Source of the DNA: Metapseudomonas boanensis
Lineage (GTDB): Bacteria > Pseudomonadota > Gammaproteobacteria > Pseudomonadales > Pseudomonadaceae
Length of the DNA stretch: 64,000 nucleotides
Direction: 5' to 3'
Assembly (NCBI RefSeq): GCF_018704125.1
Contig: NZ_JAGTIS010000003.1
Location: forward strand, 1 to 64,000
The translations under genes and the position numbers were made by a program. Positions 27,190 through 35,915 of this stretch are shown here, in pieces (within the stretch, counting starts at the first letter, position 1; the number at the start of each line of letters is the position of its first letter). The notes beneath the pieces were generated by a model. That model searched no databases and was not told where the DNA came from. It saw nothing but the letters and a program-made list of their open reading frames with translations.

Positions 27190-27975
27190 TCAGGCCCTCT
27201 GGCTGGAAACCGACAGCACTTCGCCGGTCATGTAGGAGCTGTAGTCGCTGGCCAGGAACATCATCACGTTGGCCACTTCCCACACCTCGGCGGCGCGGCC
27301 GAAGGCCTCGCGGGAGGCGAGCTGGTCCAGCAGCTCCTTGGGCGCGGACTTCTTGAGGAAATCGTGCAGGGCAATGCTCGGACTCACCGCGTTGATGCGG
27401 ATACCATGCTCGGCAGCCTCGACCGCCGCACAACGGGTCAACGCCATCACCCCGGCCTTTGCGGCGGCGTAGTGGCTCTGTTCTTTCTGCGCGCGCCAGC
27501 CGAGTACCGAGGCGTTGTTGACGATCACGCCGCGCTGGCGCTCGATCATCTTCGGCAGCATGGCGCGGGTCATGCGCATGGTGCCGGTAAGGGTCACGTC
27601 AAGGACGCGGTTCCACTCCTCATCGCTCATTTCTACCAACAGGCGGGAGCCGCCGAGGCCGGCGTTGTTGATCAGCACGTCGACGCCGCCCAGGTCACGC
27701 TCGGCGGCAGCCACCAGGGCCTGCACCTGCTCTTCCTGGGTGACGTTGCACTCGCGGGTAAACACCTGGTCCAGCCCGGTGGCTTCGCGAATTCTCAGCG
27801 CGGCCTCCTGCAGGCGACCTTCATGGATATCGCTGATCATCAGCGCGCGGCAGCCTTCTTCGGCAGCGCGCAGGGCGGCGGAGTAGCCGATGCCGGCACC
27901 AGCGGCGGCGGTGATCAGCACCGATTTGCCGCGCAGCAGACCGTGGCCGGGAACATAGTTGGGAATACTGCTCAT
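27190..27975 (-). CDS. ipdF: IpdF-like SDR for the indane (HIP-CoA) intermediate
   Basis: The 261-residue SDR resembles actinobacterial IpdF over its length. It starts PGHGLLRGKSVLITAAAGAG (unusual TAAAGAGIG cofactor loop), then NNAGLGG, VNNASVLGWRAQKEQSHYAAAK with catalytic Ser, Tyr and Lys, and INAVSPSIALHDFL. IpdF oxidises the 5-hydroxyl of the CoA-activated hydroxy-indane propionate (family knowledge). It is third in the operon after two acyl-CoA dehydrogenases. No substrate test is possible here, but the NASVLGWRAQ block is very characteristic. Confidence 0.83.
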   Translation of the reverse strand: MSSIPNYVPGHGLLRGKSVLITAAAGAGIGYSAALRAAEEGCRALMISDIHEGRLQEAALRIREATGLDQVFTRECNVTQEEQVQALVAAAERDLGGVDVLINNAGLGGSRLLVEMSDEEWNRVLDVTLTGTMRMTRAMLPKMIERQRGVIVNNASVLGWRAQKEQSHYAAAKAGVMALTRCAAVEAAEHGIRINAVSPSIALHDFLKKSAPKELLDQLASREAFGRAAEVWEVANVMMFLASDYSSYMTGEVLSVSSQRA

Positions 27976-27989
27976 GATTCTTCCTCGAC

Positions 27990-29183
27990 TCAGGCGCGCA
28001 CGCGCGGTTCGCGGGGCATGCCCAGCGCGCGTTCGGCGATGATGTTGCGTTGGATTTCGTTGGTGCCGCCGTAGATGGTGTCGGAGCGGCTGAAGAGGAA
28101 CATCGACTGCAGGCGGTCGAGCTGGTACGGCGCGCCCTCCAGCAGCTCGGCCTCGGCGCCGAGCACGTCCATGGCCAGCTTGCCCAGGTCGACGTGCCAA
28201 TTGGCCCAGCACAGCTTGTAGATCATGGCCTCGCGACGCAGCGAGCCGTCCTGCGCGCCAGAGAGCATGCGCAGCGAGTTGTAGCGGAGGATGCGCAAAC
28301 CGCTCCAGGCCTCGGCGATGCGCTGGCGCAGCAGCGGGTCCTGCGCAGCGCCGTTAGCCTTGGCAATGCGGATGATTTCCTCCAGTTCGTTCTGGAACAG
28401 CATCTGCTGGCCGAGCGTGGACACGCCGCGCTCGAAGCCCAGCAGCGCCATGGCGATCTTCCAGCCGTCACCGGGCGCGCCAAGGATGTTCGTCGCGTCG
28501 GTTTCAGCGTCGTCGAAGAACACCTCGTTGAACTCCGAGGTGCCGGTCAGCTGCTCAATCGGGCGCACCGTGATGCCCGGCTGGGCCATGGGCACCAGCA
28601 GGAAGGACAGGCCCTTGTGGCCGACACTGCCCGGCTCGGTGCGGGCGATCACGAAGCACCACTCGGATTCGTGGGCGAGCGAGGTCCAGACCTTTTGCCC
28701 GCTGATTCGCCATTTCCCACTGGCCTCGTCGAGCGTGGCGCGGGTTTTCACGTTGGCGAGGTCGGACCCCGCACCCGGTTCGGAATAGCCCTGGCACCAG
28801 AACTCGGTGCCGGCGACGATCCCAGGCAGCAGCCGACGCTTTTGCTCTTCGGTGCCGAAGGCGGCGATGGTCGGCCCAGCCAGGCCTTCGCCGATATGGC
28901 CCATGCGGCCAGGCCCACCGACGCGAGCGTATTCCTCGTGGAAGATCACCTGCTGGCTGATGGACAGGCCGCGTCCGCCATGCTCCGGCGCCCAACCGAC
29001 GCAGGTCCAGCGGCCTTCGGCGAGCTTGCGCTCCCAGGCTTTGCGTTCCTCGGGGAAGCTGTGTTCATCGCCCGGTCCACCGCGAAAGCGCAGCGGCTCG
29101 AACTCACCACAGAGGTTCTCCGCCAGCCAGGCGGCCACTTCGGCGCGGAAGGCTTCATCCGCGTCGCTGAAACTGATCTTCAT
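27990..29183 (-). CDS. Acyl-CoA dehydrogenase, large-type subunit of a pair
   Basis: The 397-residue protein has the FAD/substrate segments of the family: WCQGYSEPGAGSDLAN near 130-145, KVWTSLAHESEW, and the C-terminal IYGGTNEIQRNIIAERALG block. Its stop is followed 14 bases later by the ipdF start. It overlaps the stop of the next acyl-CoA dehydrogenase gene by four bases. Steroid catabolism commonly uses two different dehydrogenase chains as an alpha2beta2 complex (ChsE type), and this overlap suggests the pair forms one. The substrate, side chain or ring remnant, is not resolved. Confidence 0.85.
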   Translation of the reverse strand: MKISFSDADEAFRAEVAAWLAENLCGEFEPLRFRGGPGDEHSFPEERKAWERKLAEGRWTCVGWAPEHGGRGLSISQQVIFHEEYARVGGPGRMGHIGEGLAGPTIAAFGTEEQKRRLLPGIVAGTEFWCQGYSEPGAGSDLANVKTRATLDEASGKWRISGQKVWTSLAHESEWCFVIARTEPGSVGHKGLSFLLVPMAQPGITVRPIEQLTGTSEFNEVFFDDAETDATNILGAPGDGWKIAMALLGFERGVSTLGQQMLFQNELEEIIRIAKANGAAQDPLLRQRIAEAWSGLRILRYNSLRMLSGAQDGSLRREAMIYKLCWANWHVDLGKLAMDVLGAEAELLEGAPYQLDRLQSMFLFSRSDTIYGGTNEIQRNIIAERALGMPREPRVRA

Positions 29184-30337
29184 GCGGATTCTCCCAATAG
29201 CGCAGCGGCGATTCGCTCGCGGTGCCAGGACGGCGAGCCGAGGAAGGCCTCGCTGGCGCGAGCGCGCTTGAAATAGAGGTGCGGGTCGTACTCCCAGGTG
29301 AAGCCGACACCGCCATGCAACTGGATGGATTCCGCCGCGCAGTGGAAGAACGCCTCTGAGCAGCGCGCCTTGGCCAAGGCGGCGGCCAGCGGCAGCTCGG
29401 CGGCCACCACGGCATCGCCATTGGCGGCCAGGGCTTCCTCGGCCACGCAGGCTGCGTAGTAGGCGGCGGAGCGGGCGCATTCCACTTCCAGCATCATGTC
29501 CGCGGCGCGGTGCTTGATGGCCTGGAAGCTGGCGATGGATCGGCCGAACTGCTGACGCTCGGCGGTGTAGGCCAGGGTCAGGTCCAGGGCCTGCTGGGCG
29601 CCACCGGTCTGTTCGGCAGCCTGGGCTGCGCAGGCGAGTTGCAGCACGGTCTGCAGCAGTGTCGCGCCCTGCCCCACTTCGCCCAGCAAGGCGTCTGGCC
29701 CGACGTAGACTTGCGACAGCGTCACTTCGGCGAGCTTGCGGGTCTGGTCCAGGGTTGGCTTGAGGCTACGGGTAACGCCCGACGTGGCAGCGTCCACGGC
29801 AAACAGGCTGATGCCCTGCTCGCCCCGCGCGGCAACGACCAGCAGGCCGGCGCTGTGGCCATCGACCACATGGCGCAGCACACCATCGAGGACGAAGCCC
29901 TCACCTTCGCCCCGCACCGTCGCCTGCACCGCGTCCACACCCCAGCGGTTGTCGGAGGCATAGGCCAGGGTGGCGGTCAGACTGCCGTCAGCGATCTGCG
30001 GCAACCAGCGGGACTTCTGCGCTTCGCTGCCGGCCAGCAACAGTGCGGGCGTGGCCAGGCAAGCGGTGGCAAAGAATGGGGAGCAGAGCAGGCGCCTGCC
30101 CATCTGCTCCAGGAGGATCGCCAGTTCGACGAACCCCAGGCCCAGGCCACCGTACTGCTCGGGAATATGAATGGCCGGCCAGACCATCTCGCCACACAGG
30201 CGTTGCCAGAGCTTCGGATCGTAGCCCAGCTCGGTGACCATCGCCGCACGCACGGCGACGGAATCGGAAACGTCCGCGAGAAAACCCTCGGCGGACTCGC
30301 GGATCATGTCCTGCTCGTCGCTGAACGCGAATTCCAT
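29180..30337 (-). CDS. Acyl-CoA dehydrogenase, partner subunit
   Basis: The 385-residue protein has a diverged acyl-CoA dehydrogenase sequence. The middle domain lacks the usual GSD block (reading TLAYASDNRWGVDAV), while the C-terminal FAD domain is kept (RQQFGRSIASFQAIKH and LHGGVGFTWEYDPHLYFKRA). This is the pattern of the non-identical partner in heteromeric steroid dehydrogenases. It is the first gene of a seven-gene operon running to 24477. A palindrome matching the hsaD motif sits 84 bases before its start. Confidence 0.83.
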   Translation of the reverse strand: MEFAFSDEQDMIRESAEGFLADVSDSVAVRAAMVTELGYDPKLWQRLCGEMVWPAIHIPEQYGGLGLGFVELAILLEQMGRRLLCSPFFATACLATPALLLAGSEAQKSRWLPQIADGSLTATLAYASDNRWGVDAVQATVRGEGEGFVLDGVLRHVVDGHSAGLLVVAARGEQGISLFAVDAATSGVTRSLKPTLDQTRKLAEVTLSQVYVGPDALLGEVGQGATLLQTVLQLACAAQAAEQTGGAQQALDLTLAYTAERQQFGRSIASFQAIKHRAADMMLEVECARSAAYYAACVAEEALAANGDAVVAAELPLAAALAKARCSEAFFHCAAESIQLHGGVGFTWEYDPHLYFKRARASEAFLGSPSWHRERIAAALLGESA

Positions 30338-30420
30338 AAAGCTGCCTTCTTTTTGGTCGTGGGAGCGCCTGCCATCCGCGCCCCGGTGCGGTGAGTCTGG
30401 CGGCTTGCGGAAGGCAGGGA

Positions 30421-30437
30421 ATCGTCCAGATGGACGA
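30421..30437 (-). promoter_or_regulatory. Candidate steroid-regulon operator, site 3
   Basis: ATCGTCCAGATGGACGA. The core TCGTCC-AGAT-GGACGA is a perfect six-base inverted repeat, the most symmetric of the five sites. It lies before the acyl-CoA dehydrogenase operon. Confidence 0.6.
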
Positions 30438-30469
30438 CGAGGAGAGCGAAGAGGTGAAGGAGAAATCCT

Positions 30470-30565
30470 GTGGGGGCGAATTCATTCGCTAAGCAGACCG
30501 AAGGTCTGCCCTTCAGGGGTGGATAGGGCAGCTGCGCTGCCCTCAGCGAATGAATTCGCCCCCAC
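30470..30565. repeat. Long two-armed REP/BIME element, copy 3
   Basis: GGGGGCGAATTCATTCGCT and AGCGAATGAATTCGCCCCC are nearly perfect outer arms, with the same inner AGACC...GGTCT and CAGCTGCGCTG stems as copies 1 and 2. Confidence 0.75.
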
Positions 30566-30638
30566 GAAATGCTTCGCCGCTGGAGGGGGCGGGCGGAGCT
30601 CCGCGGGGCGCAACGCACACCCCGTCCCCCGAGCTCGC

Positions 30639-33026
30639 TCAGGACTGGATCGGGCGCAAGCGCCCCTGGGCGCCGGTGCTCGCCGGATGCGCCTGCTCCA
30701 CCCCCAGCCAGACGGCCAACGCCGGCAGCAGGAAGATGGCGCCCAGCACGTTGACCAGGAACATGAAGGCCAGCAGGACGCCCATGTCGGCCTGGAACTT
30801 GAGCGCCGAGAAAGCCCAGGTGCCCACGCCGATCGACATGGTCAACGCGGTGAACACGGCTGCGGTGCCGCGCTGGCGCATCGCCTCATAGAAGGCGTCT
30901 CGCAACGGCAGACCGTGCGCCATCTCATGCTGCAGGCGTTCGTAGATGTAAACGCCGTAGTCCACACCAACCCCCACACCAAGGGCAATCACCGGCAAGG
31001 TGGCCACCTTGAGGCCGATGCCAAGCAAGGCCATGAGCGCATTGCAGAGGATGGTCACCAGGACCAGCGGCACGATTACGCAAAGCACCGCACGCCACGA
31101 GCGGAAGGTCAGCCAGCACAGCAGCGTGATGGCGGCGAAGATCGAGGCGAGCATTTGCACTTCTGCCTGCTCGACGGCTTCATTGGTGGCAGCCGCAACG
31201 CCGGCGTTGCCCCCACCGAGGCGAAAGCGGATGTTGGGGGTGCTCTCTTCGGCGATGAACTTCTCCACTTCGCCGGTGACATGCTTCAAGGTCGCGCCCT
31301 GGTGGTCATTCAGGTACACGAGCAAGTTGAGCGTCCGGCACCCTTCGGTGTTCAACCCCAACTCCGGATTCGCCGCACCGCCACCGATGCGCAATGCCGA
31401 CTCCGAGCGCTGCAGCGCTGCCCAGCGCGGATTGGCCTCGTTGTTCGCCGCAGCGAACAGCTTCACGCCCCCGGCGACCGTGCTGACCGATTGCACCCCA
31501 TCAACCCCACGCAGACGCAGGTCGAAACGCTCGATGGCGTTCATCACCTCCCAGTTCAGGCAGGCTTCTTCCAGGTTGGAGGTCTCGGCATAGACGGACA
31601 GCACGTCCATGCTGATCGAGTAGCTCTTGATGATGGCAGCGTTGTCCTGGTTGTAGCGGGATTCCGCGCGCAGTTCGGGGGCGCCAACGCCTACGTCGCC
31701 CGTCAGCAGGAAGCGCGAGTGGTAAGTGCCGGCAGCCAGGAGTGCCGCCATGACAGCAAAACTGGCCAGCGCCGGACCGGGCTCCGCGAGCGCCGACACC
31801 GCCCACCAGACCCGATGCTTGCCCCCAGGGGTTGACGATGCTCGGGCCATCGGTTCGAGATAAAGATGGGACAGGATGATCGGCAGGAACATCTTGTTGG
31901 TGACGATCATCAAGGCAACGCCCAGGCAAGCGGTCAGCCCCAGTTCATGGACGATCGGAATATCGATGACCATGATCACCAGAAAGCCCAGGGCATTGGC
32001 CAGCAGGGCAACGGTCCCTGGAATGGCGAGCTTGCGGAAGGCAGCCTCCGCCGCCTCCTGCGCAGAAACCCCGGCGAGCACGTCCTGCTTCCAGGCGTTG
32101 GTCATCTGCACCGCATGGGATACGCCGATGGAGAAGATCAGGAACGGCACCAGCACGGACATCGGGTCGATGCCATAACCCATCAAGGGCAGCAAGCCGA
32201 GCAGCCAGATCACCGGCAGCAGGGCGACGCTGAGCGCCAGGATCGTCAGCTTCAGCGAGCGGGAATATAGCCACAGCAGCAGCGCGGTAACGCCGAAGGC
32301 GATGGCAAAGAACAGGACGACGCCCAGCAGCCCGTCCATCACCTCACCCATGACTTTGGCGAAGCCGACGATCTGGATGTCGATCAGATCGCTTGCGTAG
32401 GTCGCACGGATCGACTCGAGCTTCTGCGCCACTGCCGCGTAGTCGAGTTTCCGGCCGGTTTGCGGGTCGATCTCCAGCAGATCGGCCTGGACCATGGCGG
32501 AACGCAGATCGTTGGCGACCAGTTGCCCGATCTCTCCCGACTTGGAAACGTTGGAACGAATCTGCGCAAGGCCGGCTGCGTCCGCTTCGAAGCGCGAGGG
32601 TACGACCACGTCGCCGGTGAAGCCGGACTCGGTCACCTCGATGTAGCGCACGTTCGGCGTGAACAGGGAGCGGACACGGCTGCGGTTTACACCCGGGGTG
32701 AAGAACACTTGATCGGTGACCTTGCGAAGCACACCGAGGAACTGCGGGTTGTACAGATCACCAGCCCCCTTCCAGTGCACGCTGACCATGATGCGGTTGG
32801 CGCCGGAAAAGGTCGTGCCGTGTTCCTGGAAAGCCGCCATGTAGGGATGCGAGAGCGGAATCAGTTTGTTGAAACCCGGGTCAAGCCGGGTGTTGAGGGC
32901 CGATGTGCCGAGGCCGATGGTCAGCAGCAGGAACAGGAGGCCCAACGGCAAACGCCACGCAATCAGGCCTCGGGCCAGGGCAGCGACCAGGCGCTCGGTT
33001 CGGGTCGTAGGGATCGAGGTCGTCAT
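30639..33026 (-). CDS. RND superfamily (MmpL-like) transporter
   Basis: The 795-residue protein starts with a membrane segment (WRLPLGLLFLLLTIGLG), then a large periplasmic domain, a block of five or so helices (near 245-400), a second periplasmic domain and a final helix block. This is the two-fold RND/MMPL layout of roughly 12 segments, in the size range of the exporter group often found with DUF1302/DUF1329 genes. It begins one base before the end of the YCF48 gene (TAATG overlap). It may move steroids or other hydrophobic compounds across the envelope; direction and cargo are unproven. Confidence 0.8.
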   Translation of the reverse strand: MTTSIPTTRTERLVAALARGLIAWRLPLGLLFLLLTIGLGTSALNTRLDPGFNKLIPLSHPYMAAFQEHGTTFSGANRIMVSVHWKGAGDLYNPQFLGVLRKVTDQVFFTPGVNRSRVRSLFTPNVRYIEVTESGFTGDVVVPSRFEADAAGLAQIRSNVSKSGEIGQLVANDLRSAMVQADLLEIDPQTGRKLDYAAVAQKLESIRATYASDLIDIQIVGFAKVMGEVMDGLLGVVLFFAIAFGVTALLLWLYSRSLKLTILALSVALLPVIWLLGLLPLMGYGIDPMSVLVPFLIFSIGVSHAVQMTNAWKQDVLAGVSAQEAAEAAFRKLAIPGTVALLANALGFLVIMVIDIPIVHELGLTACLGVALMIVTNKMFLPIILSHLYLEPMARASSTPGGKHRVWWAVSALAEPGPALASFAVMAALLAAGTYHSRFLLTGDVGVGAPELRAESRYNQDNAAIIKSYSISMDVLSVYAETSNLEEACLNWEVMNAIERFDLRLRGVDGVQSVSTVAGGVKLFAAANNEANPRWAALQRSESALRIGGGAANPELGLNTEGCRTLNLLVYLNDHQGATLKHVTGEVEKFIAEESTPNIRFRLGGGNAGVAAATNEAVEQAEVQMLASIFAAITLLCWLTFRSWRAVLCVIVPLVLVTILCNALMALLGIGLKVATLPVIALGVGVGVDYGVYIYERLQHEMAHGLPLRDAFYEAMRQRGTAAVFTALTMSIGVGTWAFSALKFQADMGVLLAFMFLVNVLGAIFLLPALAVWLGVEQAHPASTGAQGRLRPIQS

Positions 33027-34042
33027 TACGGTGTTCCCTGATGGGACGAGGTGATCGGGGATTGGGCCGCAGTCAGCCCGTCTGCGGCCGACAGGGCGAG
33101 GGTGCGCAAACCGGCGTCACTGGCAAGCAGCCAGGGGCCCGAGGCTGGGACGAAGATGTCGGTCAGGTTCTCCTGGCCAGTCTCGCGCAAGACTTCGAAC
33201 GTCAGGCCCCGGTCATCGCTGGCCAGGACAACGCCGCCCTGGCCGGCAAGCAGCAACCTGCCGTCAGGGAGCACGGTGTCGGCGTAGAGGGAGACTGGCC
33301 TGGGCATCTTGACAGCGGACCAATTGAGACCGTCATCCGTACTGCGGAACACCTGGCCGCGCATGCCATACGTGACCCAGGTGGAAGCGCCCAGGCTGAC
33401 GGCGCCATACAACGAACCGTTGTAGAACGGCTCAACCACCTGCCAGTGCTGGCCACCGTCGAGCGAGCGCAGGAGCGTCCCCGCCTCGCCGACGATCAAC
33501 CATTGCCGGCGATCCGCCGAGAACGCGATAGCATTCAGGTGCCAGTCCGTCAGTCCCGGTATCGACTCGCTCTCCCACCGCTTGCCACCATCGCTGGACC
33601 GCAACACACGGCCGAAGGCGCCGACGGCCAGCCAGTCGCCGGAAGGCAAGCGGGCGGCGTCCAGCAATGGCTCACCGCCCTCCTCCTGAAATGCCGCCTC
33701 CTTCCAGTTCCGTCCGCCATCGGCCGTACGCAGGATCCATCCTTCATGCCCCAGGGCAAGGCCATGGGTATCGTCGGCAAATACCAGGCGGGTGATCAGG
33801 GCCTGGCGTGCCGAGGCGGTTGTCGCGCTCGACCAGGACCGTCCCTGGTCGCGCGATATAAGGATGTGCCCCAACTCCCCGGCGGCGACCCAACCAATGC
33901 GCGTTTCCTCGATACCATTGAGCTGCATATGCTCGAGGGGGACTTCCGTTGGCCGCAGCGTGGGCATGGAACGGGGGGAAAAGGCCAATGCGCCTGCCAG
34001 CCCCACCAGCACCGAGACCCCGAGCCCTACTAACACTTTCAT
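33026..34042 (-). CDS. YCF48/BNR-repeat protein, envelope-associated
   Basis: The 338-residue protein has a signal or anchor segment (VLVGLGVSVLVGLAGALAF), then about six beta-propeller repeats with the DxGxxW signature (DQGRSW, DGGRNW, DGGKRW, DGGQHW, DDGLNW). It resembles plant Ycf48/HCF136-like propellers, which in proteobacteria often sit beside RND transporters and DUF1302/DUF1329 genes. It is coupled to the RND gene by a one-base overlap and probably works with it. The biochemical role is not known. Confidence 0.8.
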   Translation of the reverse strand: MKVLVGLGVSVLVGLAGALAFSPRSMPTLRPTEVPLEHMQLNGIEETRIGWVAAGELGHILISRDQGRSWSSATTASARQALITRLVFADDTHGLALGHEGWILRTADGGRNWKEAAFQEEGGEPLLDAARLPSGDWLAVGAFGRVLRSSDGGKRWESESIPGLTDWHLNAIAFSADRRQWLIVGEAGTLLRSLDGGQHWQVVEPFYNGSLYGAVSLGASTWVTYGMRGQVFRSTDDGLNWSAVKMPRPVSLYADTVLPDGRLLLAGQGGVVLASDDRGLTFEVLRETGQENLTDIFVPASGPWLLASDAGLRTLALSAADGLTAAQSPITSSHQGTP

Positions 34043-34131
34043 GGAGAACTCCTTGATGCATGGCGGGTCATGCAGGCCGCACCATGGCCAAAAGGCCACA
34101 ACGCTTCCGGCATGCCCCACCACAAACTCGG

Positions 34132-35754
34132 TCAGAAGCTGTACTTGGCACTGATCGCCAGGTAATCGCGGTCAGCCAGGGGTCGCTTCTCCAGGTCGGC
34201 ATCACCGAGGAAGGCGTTGTAGCTCATGCCCAGCTCCAGGTTGTTCAGGTACTTGGCGTTGACTCCGACGCTCGCGCGCTTGTCGCCCTCGCCGACCAGG
34301 CTGCCGAAAGCCCCGCCCACGGCGGCGGCTCCACGGACCTGGTGAGCGAAGGTGATCGGCATGTTGAGATCCCAGCCGTCGACGACGTTGTTCCAGGAAG
34401 GGGTCATCAACAGCTGGTAGGCCCAGGAGTTGCGATCGAGGGTGAGCTCATCGGATTGTTCGCCAGCGAACTCGAACGGGTCGACGTCGTTCACGTGCAG
34501 GTAGCTGACTTCACCGATGAAGGTGGTCTGGTCCGACAGCACCATCGGCCCCATCAGGTAGATGGCGGACAGGTTCCCCTGAGTGGCATCGGCGCGCGTT
34601 GCCGACGGGCCAATCAGCGAATCGACCAAGACCGGCACGCCATCCTTGTAACTGACCTCGCCGGCGACGTTGAAGTCGCCCAGGCGCGTCGAGAAACTGG
34701 CTCCGGTCAGCGCGATGTCGTCGAAGTACACCACGTTGTAGTCGGTCGGGAACGGGCCATCGAAATTCATCACCACATTGGGATTCTTGTCGTGGTAGCG
34801 CAGGTAGTAGAGGCTCAGCTCGCTCTCATTGCCCAATGAGAAGCGGGTGCTCACCCCCCATTGGCCGCTGTCGCGGGGCTGGTCGTCCGGGGACCGTGGA
34901 ATGTTGAAGCCCGGAGCTGCGCGAATGAACTCCGCACCTGGCCCGACCACGTCGGTGTAGGAGAAGTAGGTGCCGACCGGGTCCAGCTCGGTGCGCTTGT
35001 ACTCATACTGGTAATACGCCGCCACGCCGAAATCCGGAGTCAGCTGCCACTGGCCCGAGAACTGTCCGACGGGCAGCAGAATGTCCTTCACCTCGGTGCC
35101 CGGCACGTTGGCCTTGGTGGCATCGGCGGGTGATTGGGCGCCCGCGATATTGGGGAAGAACAGGCTCTCCCCCCACTGCACCACCTGCCTTCCTGCGCGC
35201 AGGTTGAGCATGGATTGCTCGGCGGTCTGGAAGCTGCCGTAGACATAGGCATCGAGGAAGCGGCTGCGACTGCCCGCCAGGTTCTGCGCATGGGTGGTGA
35301 AATGGTCGTGGGCACCGCTCTTGTTGACGGTGGCAGGCGAGTCGTTGTCGTTGGGATGCTGGTACACATCGTCGTAGAAACTGCTGGCGCGGACGAAGGC
35401 GCCGTAGTTTCGGTACTTGATGTCCATCTCGCCCAGCAGCGAAAGACGGTTGTTGATCAGGCTGCCCTGCTTGAAGTTACGGTTGCCATCATCGGAGTTG
35501 ACCGTGGTCGGCAGGCCGCTCGCCGGATCGATCGGGCCATCCACCAGGGCCCGCGATGGGTCATTCAGCCGGTAGGCCGCACCGTAGGTCACGTTGAGCA
35601 GGTAGTCGACATTGACCTCCTCTCCCACGCTCAGCGAGCCCGCCCACACCGAAGCCCCCAGCGGCGCCACACATAGTCCGAACATCCAGGGGCGCAACAG
35701 CGAGCCCCGCATCAACTGGCTTCCCCGTACTACCTTGCCTGCAAAATGGTTCAT
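34132..35754 (-). CDS. DUF1302 outer-membrane beta-barrel protein
   Basis: The 540-residue protein has a signal peptide (LLRPWMFGLCVAPLGASVWA) and then many amphipathic strands rich in Tyr and Phe. It ends in LAISAKYSF, with the C-terminal aromatic required for outer-membrane assembly. The length and the start of the mature protein fit DUF1302. Members are found with hydrophobic-compound catabolism genes in pseudomonads, and a porin-like uptake role is proposed. The ATG has AGGAGGC seven bases upstream. A perfect hairpin sits in the gap between it and the DUF1329 gene. Confidence 0.82.
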   Translation of the reverse strand: MNHFAGKVVRGSQLMRGSLLRPWMFGLCVAPLGASVWAGSLSVGEEVNVDYLLNVTYGAAYRLNDPSRALVDGPIDPASGLPTTVNSDDGNRNFKQGSLINNRLSLLGEMDIKYRNYGAFVRASSFYDDVYQHPNDNDSPATVNKSGAHDHFTTHAQNLAGSRSRFLDAYVYGSFQTAEQSMLNLRAGRQVVQWGESLFFPNIAGAQSPADATKANVPGTEVKDILLPVGQFSGQWQLTPDFGVAAYYQYEYKRTELDPVGTYFSYTDVVGPGAEFIRAAPGFNIPRSPDDQPRDSGQWGVSTRFSLGNESELSLYYLRYHDKNPNVVMNFDGPFPTDYNVVYFDDIALTGASFSTRLGDFNVAGEVSYKDGVPVLVDSLIGPSATRADATQGNLSAIYLMGPMVLSDQTTFIGEVSYLHVNDVDPFEFAGEQSDELTLDRNSWAYQLLMTPSWNNVVDGWDLNMPITFAHQVRGAAAVGGAFGSLVGEGDKRASVGVNAKYLNNLELGMSYNAFLGDADLEKRPLADRDYLAISAKYSF

Positions 35755-35824
35755 GTACCGCCTCCTGTTCGTCGGTCTGCGCGTTTGCCCCGCCGTGGCA
35801 GAGCCCCCATCGCGCAGCCGAGCA

Positions 35825-35853
35825 CCCTGGCGACGGGCGTGCCGTCGCCAGGG
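35825..35853 (-). promoter_or_regulatory. Perfect hairpin between DUF1329 and DUF1302 genes
   Basis: CCCTGGCGACGG and CCGTCGCCAGGG form perfect 12-base arms around GCGTG. No T-run follows on the minus strand, so it looks more like an mRNA processing or stability element, or an operator, than a terminator. Confidence 0.5.
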
Positions 35854-35915
35854 ATGCTGTCTCGTAAAAAAGGTCCGTTAGGAAAATTCGTGTCCGAGCG
35901 CTAAGTCCGCTCCAC

